DNA of 7,730 nucleotides. Source: Desulfatirhabdium butyrativorans (GTDB taxonomy: Bacteria > Desulfobacterota > Desulfobacteria > Desulfobacterales > DYRK01). Location: contig DYRK01000272.1 in the NCBI GenBank assembly GCA_020718785.1, positions 1-7,730 of the forward strand, read 5' to 3'. Made by a program: the position numbers and the translations under genes. Below are positions 1 to 5,998 of this stretch, piece after piece (the stretch's first letter is position 1; every line of letters starts with the position of its first letter). The notes under the pieces were generated by a model, which had not been told where the DNA came from, ran no database searches, and saw only the letters and a program-made list of their open reading frames with translations.

Positions 1-501
1 ACAGGCATTCCTGCCTGTTTATTATAAAGGTCAGACAGAAATGTCTGACCCGCCGGATGTTATAATTCATTATGGTTGGTCGCTTAGTCTGCTGCTGCTC
101 CGTAAAGGTGGAACAGGCATTCCTGCCTGTTTATTATAAAGGTCAGACAGAAATGTCTGACCCACCGGATGTTATAATTCATTATGGTTTCAGTGGAACA
201 GGCATTCCTGCCTGTTTATTATAAAGGTCAGACAGAAATGTCTGACCCGCCGGATGTTATAATTCATTATGGTTTCAGTGGAACAGGCATTCCTGCCTGT
301 TTATTATAAAGGTCAGACAGAAATGTCTGACCCGCCGGATGTTATAATTCATTATGGTTGGTCGCTTAGTCTGCTGCTGCTCCGTAAAGGTGGAACAGGC
401 ATTCCTGCCTGTTTATTATAAAGGTCAGACAGAAATGTCTGACCCACCGGATGTTATAATTCATTATGGTTGGTCGCTTAGTCTGCTGCTGCTCCGTAAA
501 G
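1..501. repeat. Tandem array of five 85/112-base units with nested hairpins
   Basis: Five head-to-tail units begin at 1, 113, 198, 283 and 395. Units 1 and 4 are 112 bases and identical, units 2 and 3 are 85 bases, and unit 5 is a long type whose last bases diverge after 501. The first unit may be cut by the window edge. Each unit has a 7-bp stem with a TTCC loop (1-18 in unit 1), a perfect 9-bp stem with a GAAA loop on the plus strand (29-50), and a 5-bp AT palindrome (62-73). The long form carries 27 extra bases containing a CTG-CTG-CTG run. Unit lengths are not multiples of three, so a reading frame shifts at every unit and coding is unlikely. There are no unique spacers, so this is not CRISPR. 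It lies downstream of the operon. It could be an amplified REP/MITE-like element or a set of structured RNAs; the sequence does not decide. Confidence 0.95.
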
Positions 502-715
502 AAGGAATGACTTACACTCCGAACTGCAGGAATATTCGGACTTCCGAAGGAATCCCTCTGATATTTCAGAGAGACATCAGGATAACTTTCGGATAATTCA
601 AAGATAAACGGTCTGCAAAATCGTTCCGCAGTAAAACGGTTTTGCAAACCGTTTCTCCGCAAAAACGATTTGCTTCTATTTTAAGCAGGGGCGTTTTACA
701 AAAGCGCAAATTATT
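502..715. other. Gene-free 3' flank rich in small hairpins
   Basis: This stretch lies between the tandem array and the stop codon of the CofD-like gene. I see no credible coding region. It contains a 6-bp inverted repeat (518-523 with 535-540), a 6-bp stem with a TATT loop (556-571) and the large inverted repeat at 606-654 listed separately. A minus-strand frame runs through it and into the array, but it crosses a repeat boundary and has no family resemblance, so I treat it as non-coding. Confidence 0.6.
606..654. repeat. Inverted repeat with 20-base arms downstream of the operon
   Basis: The arms 606-625 and 635-654 are reverse complements except at two positions, separated by a 9-base loop. 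This is the strongest single secondary-structure candidate near the end of the minus-strand operon, 62 bases beyond the CofD-like stop codon. No clean U tract follows the stem in the direction of transcription, so it is not a textbook intrinsic terminator, though it could stop or protect the 3' end of the transcript. It may equally be a palindromic mobile repeat. Confidence 0.75.
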
Positions 716-1912
716 CTAAACCAAAGACAGCAGGATCGGCACAAGCAGTTTTTCATCAATATAAGGATCACTCTCCGGGCTTATCAGCGGGCAGTCAATG
801 ACTTTGATTCCCGTCTGCTGCATGAGCTTATCATCCGGCTCCCCCGCGTATTCGAAATTTTTTCTGTCAAGAATAACAAAATCAAGCACATCTTTTTCAC
901 GGATATGTTCCGGATCATCCTGTCTGAGATATGAAATCAGTGTCTGAATCTGATCTGTCAGTTCAAGTCCGTACTGCTCGGGATCGCAGCCCGTATTCGG
1001 GATAAATACTTTCGGACAGGGATTCCGGCTGATCGCCCTTCCCACGCCTTTCGGCAATAAGTTGGCGATAAGACTGGAATAGAAACTGCCAATAGGATAA
1101 CAGATGAGTTCGGCTCCCTGAATCAGATCGCTCATCTTCTTTCGGATAGCAACCTCTGCGGGTTCGGGACAGTCGCGTCTGCTGCTGAGATAAACTTTTT
1201 TTATTTTCGAAGCAATAGGCGAAACTTCTTTGCCTGTGAGATTGTGCTGACCCACAATGACTTCTCCCTTTTCCGTTTCCGCTATCAGATGAAAATCTTT
1301 GTTCAGCACGGGCCGTACTATGCCCCGGACCTGTACTAATTTGGAGAAGATAAAAATCACCGGATCCAGATGCCGGCGGTTTTCCAGATAGCCGCCGGTC
1401 AGAATCAGGTTTCCTATGCTCGCTTTGTGCAGATCGAAATTAAGCGGCATATTCTGCATAAACAGATAGAGATGATGACGGATAATTTTCCGCATAGGAT
1501 CGGGAATATTTGCCACCAGCGGATGTTTTGCGGCAATCATGCTTTCCAGTTCCCGGATAAATTCATCCTGATCGCCCTCATTCGGAAAACGATGGGCAAA
1601 GAGCCTGAAAATTTCGGGATTCCCGTGCAGACTGCGGTCTGCCAGCGCAAGAAGCCGATTGCGGATATCTCCGACCGCGGGCATGGCAAAGGCATCTCTG
1701 AGTTTTGCCGAACTGCCGCCCGAATCAAAGGGAGTGATGATATGAATCGAATTATAGGTGTAGCCGGTCAGCTTGATGCTGGTTTTTCTCAGCGCAGTTC
1801 CGCCGCTGAAAAACAGAATTTTCGGTCCCAGATCGGGGCTGCGCCTGTACCGCTCGACCTTCACCGGATCGGGAAGCTGAAAGGTTCGGGTGACTTGGAC
1901 AAAAGTAGTCAT
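716..1912 (-). CDS. GAK system CofD-like (YvcK/GlmR-related) protein
   Basis: This 398-residue protein has the CofD/YvcK nucleotide-binding fold. Visible motifs are FFSGGTALR (34-42), the DSGGSSAKLR loop (63-72) followed by PAVGDIRNRLLALAD (78-92), SIGNLILTGGYL (165-176), and a GSFYSSLIANLLPKG segment (275-289) matching the GPGSLYTS-type segment of YvcK. A PNTGCDPEQYG segment (305-315) sits where YvcK has its NxxTQPGET loop. CofD transfers 2-phospholactate to the deazaflavin Fo, whereas YvcK/GlmR binds UDP-GlcNAc; the motifs here are closer to YvcK, but the true ligand is unknown. No signal peptide or membrane segment is visible, so it is probably cytoplasmic. It is the last gene of the run, 47 bases after the HprK-related gene. 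The ATG at 1912 has only a weak GGGA upstream, so translation may depend on the preceding gene. Family assignment is firm; biochemical role is not. Confidence 0.9.
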   Translation of the reverse strand: MTTFVQVTRTFQLPDPVKVERYRRSPDLGPKILFFSGGTALRKTSIKLTGYTYNSIHIITPFDSGGSSAKLRDAFAMPAVGDIRNRLLALADRSLHGNPEIFRLFAHRFPNEGDQDEFIRELESMIAAKHPLVANIPDPMRKIIRHHLYLFMQNMPLNFDLHKASIGNLILTGGYLENRRHLDPVIFIFSKLVQVRGIVRPVLNKDFHLIAETEKGEVIVGQHNLTGKEVSPIASKIKKVYLSSRRDCPEPAEVAIRKKMSDLIQGAELICYPIGSFYSSLIANLLPKGVGRAISRNPCPKVFIPNTGCDPEQYGLELTDQIQTLISYLRQDDPEHIREKDVLDFVILDRKNFEYAGEPDDKLMQQTGIKVIDCPLISPESDPYIDEKLLVPILLSLV

Positions 1913-1932
1913 ATCAAAAATATCCCGTAGGA

Positions 1933-1949
1933 GCAGACTGGCGGTCTGC
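1933..1949. repeat. Intercistronic hairpin between HprK-related and CofD-like genes
   Basis: Arms GCAGAC (1933-1938) and GTCTGC (1944-1949) enclose a TGGCG loop, with G- and C-rich flanks that can lengthen the stem. It fills part of the 47-base gap upstream of the CofD-like start and has no following U tract, so it is more likely an RNA-stability or attenuation element, or a small palindromic repeat, than a terminator. Confidence 0.6.
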
Positions 1950-1952
1950 CCC

Positions 1953-1968
1953 TAGACATCTAGACATC
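1953..1968. repeat. 8-base direct duplication at the HprK-related stop codon
   Basis: TAGACATC occurs twice in immediate succession (1953-1960 and 1961-1968). On the coding strand this duplicates the final Asp-Val codons and the TAG stop of the HprK-related gene. It looks like a slippage product or the footprint of a past small insertion, and may have set the present C-terminus. Confidence 0.7.
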
Positions 1969-3054
1969 AAGAAAGGAGATACAGGCATCGGCTGCTGCTT
2001 CGAAATCAGTCCTGCCGGTTATTTCCATGACTTTGCACAAAGAAAGATAATCAGCATAGTTTTTTATTGTCGGCTCCGGCATAGCGCATTCCTCATCCGG
2101 CAGGAAAAACAGTCCCACAGATTTCATAAACGCGGGCAGCAGGTCCTGCCTCTCCGAAGGGTGAATTTCACGGACAATGATTTCCCCTTCTCCTCTTTGC
2201 CAGTTCAGAATAACCAGTCCCTGCATTTGTGTACTCAATACAAAGCGTTGCTGCCCGAAGCAGGAGTCAATCGGCACGTCGTATTTATGTTCCAACTGCC
2301 ACAATTCATCCCCGGAAAGCCCGGAAAAGCGGGCTTTGTCTTCAGGCGGCACAATGCCTGCAAGGTTGGGATTGTTCAGTGCGGTTCCCGGATTGATTCT
2401 CGGCAGTTTTGCCACACCGTGCATCAGAAGCCCGGCTCCGTTTTTTTCAATCATCAGCCTGTCATTGCTGACAAAAACAGCCCCCCGGTTCATCAGATGC
2501 AGGGCAAGCGTGGATTTTCCCGCTCCGGAAAAGCCTGCCAGCGCAAGTCCTTTGCCCTTGAATATCACGCCTGCCGCATGACCGAGAAGGCACCCCCGGC
2601 ACAGTTTCCATTCGATATAGCGGTTATTGACAAAATTCACCACCTGATTGAGATTGCCGAGACAGGGTCCGACTGCGATATGAATGTCTCTGCCGAAAAC
2701 AAATACCATTCCGGTCAGCCGCTTGCGTACAATGCGGTACTGAGGGAAATCCGCATATTCCTCCTTGATTTTGCTTTTGCCCGGATCAGGTTCTTTTATC
2801 CGGAAATCAAATTCGTCAAAACATTCAAGCTTTCCAGCCGATGTCTCATGTACGCTGATCCGTATATCGGCTTTTCCGGCAACATCCTCAAAAGACTTGA
2901 AATATTCTTTCAAGCCCTGAGCGATTGCTCTTTCATTGACAGCAACTTCTATCCGGCAGTCGCCGAAACGCAGGTTGAGCCTGTGTTCAGCCGGACAGGT
3001 TTCCCTGAGCTGCTTTACAATATGATTTTCTCTGACAGGATAAGGATAATTCAT
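1960..3054 (-). CDS. HprK-related kinase B (GAK system)
   Basis: This 364-residue protein has a C-terminal HPr kinase/phosphorylase-like P-loop domain. The Walker A motif GFSGAGKST is at 174-182, preceded by GHAAGVIFKGKG (158-169) and followed by SNDR (196-199), which occupies the place of the VADD segment of HprK. The N-terminal ~150 residues do not resemble the classical HprK N-domain. Bifunctional HprK phosphorylates a serine of HPr and removes the phosphate by phosphorolysis. Here no HPr gene is nearby, so the target is unknown, possibly another product of this operon. The ATG at 3052-3054 overlaps the TGA of the ATP-grasp gene in an ATGA, and GAGG (3063-3066) lies eight bases upstream, so the two are probably translationally coupled. 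The protein is soluble. The C-terminal signature loop of true HprK is not obvious, so phosphorylase activity is doubtful. Confidence 0.9.
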   Translation of the reverse strand: MNYPYPVRENHIVKQLRETCPAEHRLNLRFGDCRIEVAVNERAIAQGLKEYFKSFEDVAGKADIRISVHETSAGKLECFDEFDFRIKEPDPGKSKIKEEYADFPQYRIVRKRLTGMVFVFGRDIHIAVGPCLGNLNQVVNFVNNRYIEWKLCRGCLLGHAAGVIFKGKGLALAGFSGAGKSTLALHLMNRGAVFVSNDRLMIEKNGAGLLMHGVAKLPRINPGTALNNPNLAGIVPPEDKARFSGLSGDELWQLEHKYDVPIDSCFGQQRFVLSTQMQGLVILNWQRGEGEIIVREIHPSERQDLLPAFMKSVGLFFLPDEECAMPEPTIKNYADYLSLCKVMEITGRTDFEAAADACISFLDV

Positions 3055-3944
3055 GAGTTCAGCCTCTTTAAGACATATTCGGCGTAAAGCCGGGCAGCAT
3101 CCATGCCGCTCGCTGTCTGAATTCCGCGAAATCCCCCGAATGCAGAGACTTCGAATACCATCGGTCCCTCATCTGTTTCTGCAACGTCCACACAGGTGAA
3201 ATCCAGACCGAAAAGATTCTGGGCTTTGCGTGCAAGTTCCACGGTCTGTTCGGAAGGGGTATAAGGCTCATATTTTCCGCCGTTTCTGGTAGTCGTACTC
3301 CAGGAGAGCTTGTCGTTGCAACGTGCGTAGGTGGTCAGATATTCTCCGCCCAGAAAAACAATACCCAGGTCTTTGCCGCGGTGATCAATCCTTTTCTGGA
3401 TATACAGAATAGAATTGCTCTGTTTGAAATTCCCGATCTCCTGCCGGGCTGCCGGACCGGATTTGATGACAATCATTCCTCTGCCTTTGGAAGTGTAAAG
3501 GGGCTTGAAAACCGCCTGTCCGTAAGCTTCCACTGTTTTTACGGCAGCGTCAATGTCTTCCGTGACAGTTGTGGGGGGCATTGGAATGTTGTTTGACTGC
3601 AAGGTGACAGTGCAACTGAGCCGGTCCAGCACGCGCATGATATTCAAGGGCGAAGAGAAAATCTTCATGCCCTTTTCATGCAGAAATCTGAGGATTTCCA
3701 GACGGTCCAGCAGATCGGGAGAATATCTCTCCCCGACTTTTTTGACGATCAGCGCGTCCAATCCGCACAAATCCGTATCTCCATACCATGCTTTTCCTTC
3801 GGAAAGATTCAGGCATATCTTTGCCGGATGGATAAGAAGCCGATATCCGGTCAGTTCGAATACCGTATCTGCCAGCGATTCCGAAGACCATCCTCCCGGT
3901 ATTCCGACAACACCTATTTTGGGCATTTTTTTTGTCTCGTTCAA
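3051..3944 (-). CDS. GAK system ATP-grasp enzyme (RimK-like ligase)
   Basis: This 297-residue protein has the ATP-grasp fold. The lysine strand and glycine loop are at AVFKPLYTSKGRGM (144-157), the second nucleotide-binding strand at LYIQKRIDHRGKDLG (180-194), and the metal-binding strand at MVFEVSAFGGFRG (262-274). RimK-type ligases usually have E-x-N in that last motif; here the Asn is replaced by Ser267. Such enzymes join a carboxylate to an amine or thiol through an acyl-phosphate; the substrates are not deducible. I chose the TTG at 3944 because GGAG (3952-3955) lies seven bases upstream; an ATG at 3926 would drop six residues but has a poorer ribosome site. It overlaps the HprK-related gene by four bases and follows the PhoU-kinase gene by 76 bases containing a strong hairpin. 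The N-terminal MPKIGVVGIPGGWSS region is the usual pre-ATP-grasp strand and loop. Confidence 0.9.
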   Translation of the reverse strand: MNETKKMPKIGVVGIPGGWSSESLADTVFELTGYRLLIHPAKICLNLSEGKAWYGDTDLCGLDALIVKKVGERYSPDLLDRLEILRFLHEKGMKIFSSPLNIMRVLDRLSCTVTLQSNNIPMPPTTVTEDIDAAVKTVEAYGQAVFKPLYTSKGRGMIVIKSGPAARQEIGNFKQSNSILYIQKRIDHRGKDLGIVFLGGEYLTTYARCNDKLSWSTTTRNGGKYEPYTPSEQTVELARKAQNLFGLDFTCVDVAETDEGPMVFEVSAFGGFRGIQTASGMDAARLYAEYVLKRLNS

Positions 3945-3951
3945 TATTAAT

Positions 3952-3955
3952 CTCC
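3952..3955 (-). promoter_or_regulatory. Ribosome binding site supporting a TTG start
   Basis: GGAG on the minus strand sits seven bases before the TTG at 3944. The in-frame ATG eighteen bases further on has only a loose GAGA upstream. This decides the start chosen for the ATP-grasp gene. Confidence 0.5.
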
Positions 3956-3974
3956 AAGTAAGGATCGGGTCAGG

Positions 3975-4016
3975 GGTTCGGGGTCAGAGGTAAGCCTCTG
4001 CCTCGCACCCCGAACC
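3975..4016. repeat. Nested intercistronic hairpin before the ATP-grasp gene
   Basis: GGTTCGGGGT (3975-3984) pairs perfectly with ACCCCGAACC (4007-4016). Inside, CAGAGG (3985-3990) pairs with CCTCTG (3995-4000) around a TAAG loop, with six unpaired bases (4001-4006) on one side. The structure fills the gap between the PhoU-kinase stop and the ATP-grasp start. There is no U tract on either side, so full termination is unlikely. It could be an RNA processing or stability element that sets different levels for the two halves of the operon, or a small palindromic mobile repeat. Confidence 0.8.
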
Positions 4017-4020
4017 TCCA

Positions 4021-5661
4021 TTAATAAAAAAGTATTTCTACAGGAAGCTTAAAGGTTTCCCAGGGCTTTCCTTTATGAGCAATAATTTTTTCCATCAGAA
4101 AATGGGATATCAGAAACATTTCTTTTGCAAAAACGTAATTCAGTTCGAAACGGCTGGATGTGTAATATGATCTTGCCAATGCCAGCGCCATCCGGACATT
4201 ATATGTTTTGTCATTGTGCTTTTCTGCAAAAGCGGAAAATATCTCGAGGAAATGCTGAATCACGTTGTTAAGACGTTTCCTCAGTTTCGGCTCGAAAACC
4301 GGGAGTCTGAAATTGGAAATCAGAAAAACCGAGGCGTCCTGAATATAATCAGCCCGTTTCGAGCGGTACAGGTCAATATAATTCACCTTCTGCTCTTCAT
4401 GATTATAAACAATATTATTCGTATTGAAATCTCCGTGGATAAAGATGGTAAAAGGTGCGGCGATCTGCGTTTCGATCTCCTCACAGGCTTCGATCAGTTC
4501 TTTCGAAGAAGGAACAGAAAGCGTTCCGATGCGGTTTTCAATTCTGTAAAAATGGGGATGAACCTGACGGATCGCATCAAGCCGAGCCTTCAACTGCTTC
4601 ATGTAATCTGTCTGAAAGGGTCCCTCCTCTCTGGTGGACTCCCATATCTCGGTGAGCGTCTGCTCGAAAATAAAGATGACATTCTGGACAATTTCATCGC
4701 TTTCGGTCAGAACAATCTGATCCAGTGTGCATCCGGGCAGAAATTCGATCAGCAGGGACGCAGTTTCCGCTTTCTCGTAATAGCCGAAAACTTTCGGAAC
4801 CAGCCCCGGAAATATTTCCTCCCAGCGTCTGATATTTTCCTGCTCCTGTTTGATTTTTTTTATTGCGCCTTCTTTGAAAATTCCCTGAGACTTGAATCCT
4901 GAAGGATTTTTATTTCCGACCTTGCTGATCCTGCACCCTGATCTGGAACCCCATATCGAAGTGAAATCAATATCTGAAAGTGTTCCGGCAAATCCGGATT
5001 CGGACAGAGTTTTTTCAAGTGCCTCAAACTGCCGGATTTTGATTCTGTCGCCGATAATAGCAAAAATCAGGGCTTCGCCGATATTCAGCAGCGAGTCTCC
5101 GATCCGTTCCAGATACCGGAAAATAAAGATAACAGTAATCAGATTTTCGATATGGTTTCCCTGCCGCAGTTCCTGCATGATCTGATCGAAATTCTTCTTA
5201 TACAGCATATCTGAATAAAATTCGCTGCGGCATATTTCCAAAGCACCGGAAAGGTCTTTTCTGTCAAATACATCTGTAATTTTGGACAGCCCTTTCCGGA
5301 TCAGCGAGAACATTCCTTTATAATCATATTGATGGATAAAGGAGGCATCTGTGAGATAATGCAGTTGCCTGGCAATGTTTACGCAATAGTCGGCAATCCG
5401 TTCCAGATTCACGCAGATAATATGAATGGCCCGGATATCGTTGACCTCTTTTTCATCCGGACTGGCATTATGGATTCTTGAAAAGCACTTATTTTCGACA
5501 GTTGTTTTCAAATTGTCAATGTAATCGTCTTTTGAAGCGATTTTCTCCAAAAGTTTTTCATTGAAATCATTCAGAAGCCCGTAGGTGAGCTTCACCTGAT
5601 TCTCTGTCTCGATCACGAGAAATCTGGAATTTTCGAGAATACTTTCAATCATAGCAGACAC
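4021..5661 (-). CDS. PhoU-like domain fused to an APH-type kinase
   Basis: This 546-residue protein has two parts. Residues about 10-215 are helical with two PhoU signatures, NLERIADYCVNIA (85-97) and YLERIGDSLLNIGEAL (183-198), the E-R-I-x-D pattern of the metal-binding PhoU helical repeats. Residues about 240-520 resemble the aminoglycoside phosphotransferase/choline kinase fold: LLIEFLPGCTLDQ (303-315) as hinge, the catalytic HGDFNTNN (409-416) with Asp411 and Asn416, and YIDLYRSKRADYIQDAS (428-444) with the metal-binding Asp430. PhoU proteins usually regulate phosphate uptake with PstB and PhoR; neither is here. The fusion suggests a small-molecule or protein kinase controlled by the PhoU part. 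The GTG at 5661 directly abuts the TAA of the amphi-Trp gene; an ATG at 5652 is also possible. Neither has a clear ribosome site, which argues for coupled translation. The kinase substrate is unknown. Confidence 0.85.
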   Translation of the reverse strand: MSAMIESILENSRFLVIETENQVKLTYGLLNDFNEKLLEKIASKDDYIDNLKTTVENKCFSRIHNASPDEKEVNDIRAIHIICVNLERIADYCVNIARQLHYLTDASFIHQYDYKGMFSLIRKGLSKITDVFDRKDLSGALEICRSEFYSDMLYKKNFDQIMQELRQGNHIENLITVIFIFRYLERIGDSLLNIGEALIFAIIGDRIKIRQFEALEKTLSESGFAGTLSDIDFTSIWGSRSGCRISKVGNKNPSGFKSQGIFKEGAIKKIKQEQENIRRWEEIFPGLVPKVFGYYEKAETASLLIEFLPGCTLDQIVLTESDEIVQNVIFIFEQTLTEIWESTREEGPFQTDYMKQLKARLDAIRQVHPHFYRIENRIGTLSVPSSKELIEACEEIETQIAAPFTIFIHGDFNTNNIVYNHEEQKVNYIDLYRSKRADYIQDASVFLISNFRLPVFEPKLRKRLNNVIQHFLEIFSAFAEKHNDKTYNVRMALALARSYYTSSRFELNYVFAKEMFLISHFLMEKIIAHKGKPWETFKLPVEILFY

Positions 5662-5928
5662 TTATGAACCGATGACTATCTTTTCGCCGGTCTCTTTCTT
5701 CTTTGAGTCTTTCCACGAAATTTTTATGGAAAGCTTGTTTTTGCTGTCTTTTTTTCGGACCTTTACGGAAAACTGAAGCAGACTGCCCGGATGCACTGCC
5801 ACGGTATTGTTTTCGGAACTGAAAGTGATTTTGTTGTTTTCAAATCCCTCGATCAGTGCCTGCAAATATCTGCCGATGCTTTTGTTATCCTGCAAAGATT
5901 CGTATTCGAATTGTTCTTCTTTAGCCAT
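5662..5928 (-). CDS. Amphi-Trp domain protein (long paralogue)
   Basis: This 88-residue protein is basic and soluble. Its helical N-terminal half (FEYESLQDNKSIGRYLQALI, 7-26) is followed by alternating hydrophobic/polar strands, ending in KLSIKISW with Trp72, the pattern after which the amphi-Trp family is named. A charged tail follows (73-88). The family has no assigned biochemical function; members cluster with the GAK ATP-grasp, HprK-related and CofD-like genes. I start it at the ATG at 5926-5928 because family similarity begins there and a GGGA lies upstream. A GTG at 5973 would add 15 residues with no family resemblance. The stop codon directly abuts the PhoU-kinase start, suggesting the two are made together and may interact. 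Compared with the other copy at 7240-7458, it shares the P-x-x-x-hydrophobic turn and the LS-x-x-x-SW ending but differs widely elsewhere. Confidence 0.85.
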   Translation of the reverse strand: MAKEEQFEYESLQDNKSIGRYLQALIEGFENNKITFSSENNTVAVHPGSLLQFSVKVRKKDSKNKLSIKISWKDSKKKETGEKIVIGS

Positions 5929-5970
5929 AGCGGTTTTTCCCAGCCGTCTGAAATAATGACACAGATTATT

Positions 5971-5998
5971 CACTTCTCACTCTTCACTTCTCACTTCC
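5971..5998. repeat. Two 14-base purine/pyrimidine direct repeats
   Basis: CACTTCTCACTCTT (5971-5984) is followed at once by CACTTCTCACTTCC (5985-5998), identical over the first 11 bases. On the coding strand it is a run of GTGAGAAGTGAA-like units. The second copy includes the TGA stop of the PHP gene, and the first supplies a GTG that could be mistaken for the amphi-Trp start. It is likely a slippage-prone spacer. Confidence 0.75.

Noticed and set aside
1..501. CRISPR array
   Set aside because: Units of 85-112 bases follow each other directly with no unique spacers, and no cas gene is present.
366..662. 98-residue minus-strand frame spanning the array and its flank
   Set aside because: It crosses from unique sequence into the tandem repeat, contains several hairpins, and resembles no family; repeat lengths shift the frame at each unit.
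1370..1930. 186-residue plus-strand frame
   Set aside because: It is antisense to the CofD-like gene and has no recognisable domain or ribosome site.
2161..3087. 308-residue plus-strand frame
   Set aside because: It lies opposite the HprK-related gene, whose P-loop motif and ribosome site make the minus strand clearly the coding one; the plus-strand product shows no motif.
3975..4016. Intrinsic terminator between the PhoU-kinase and ATP-grasp genes
   Set aside because: The stem is strong but no U tract follows on the minus strand, and the genes after it belong to the same functional set.
4216..4902. 228-residue plus-strand frame
   Set aside because: It is antisense to the kinase half of the PhoU fusion, whose HGD-x4-N site is intact; this is a shadow frame.
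5929..5973. N-terminal extension of the long amphi-Trp protein from a GTG
   Set aside because: The extra 15 residues match nothing in the family, and the GTG lies in a slippage-type direct repeat; the ATG at 5928 is preferred.
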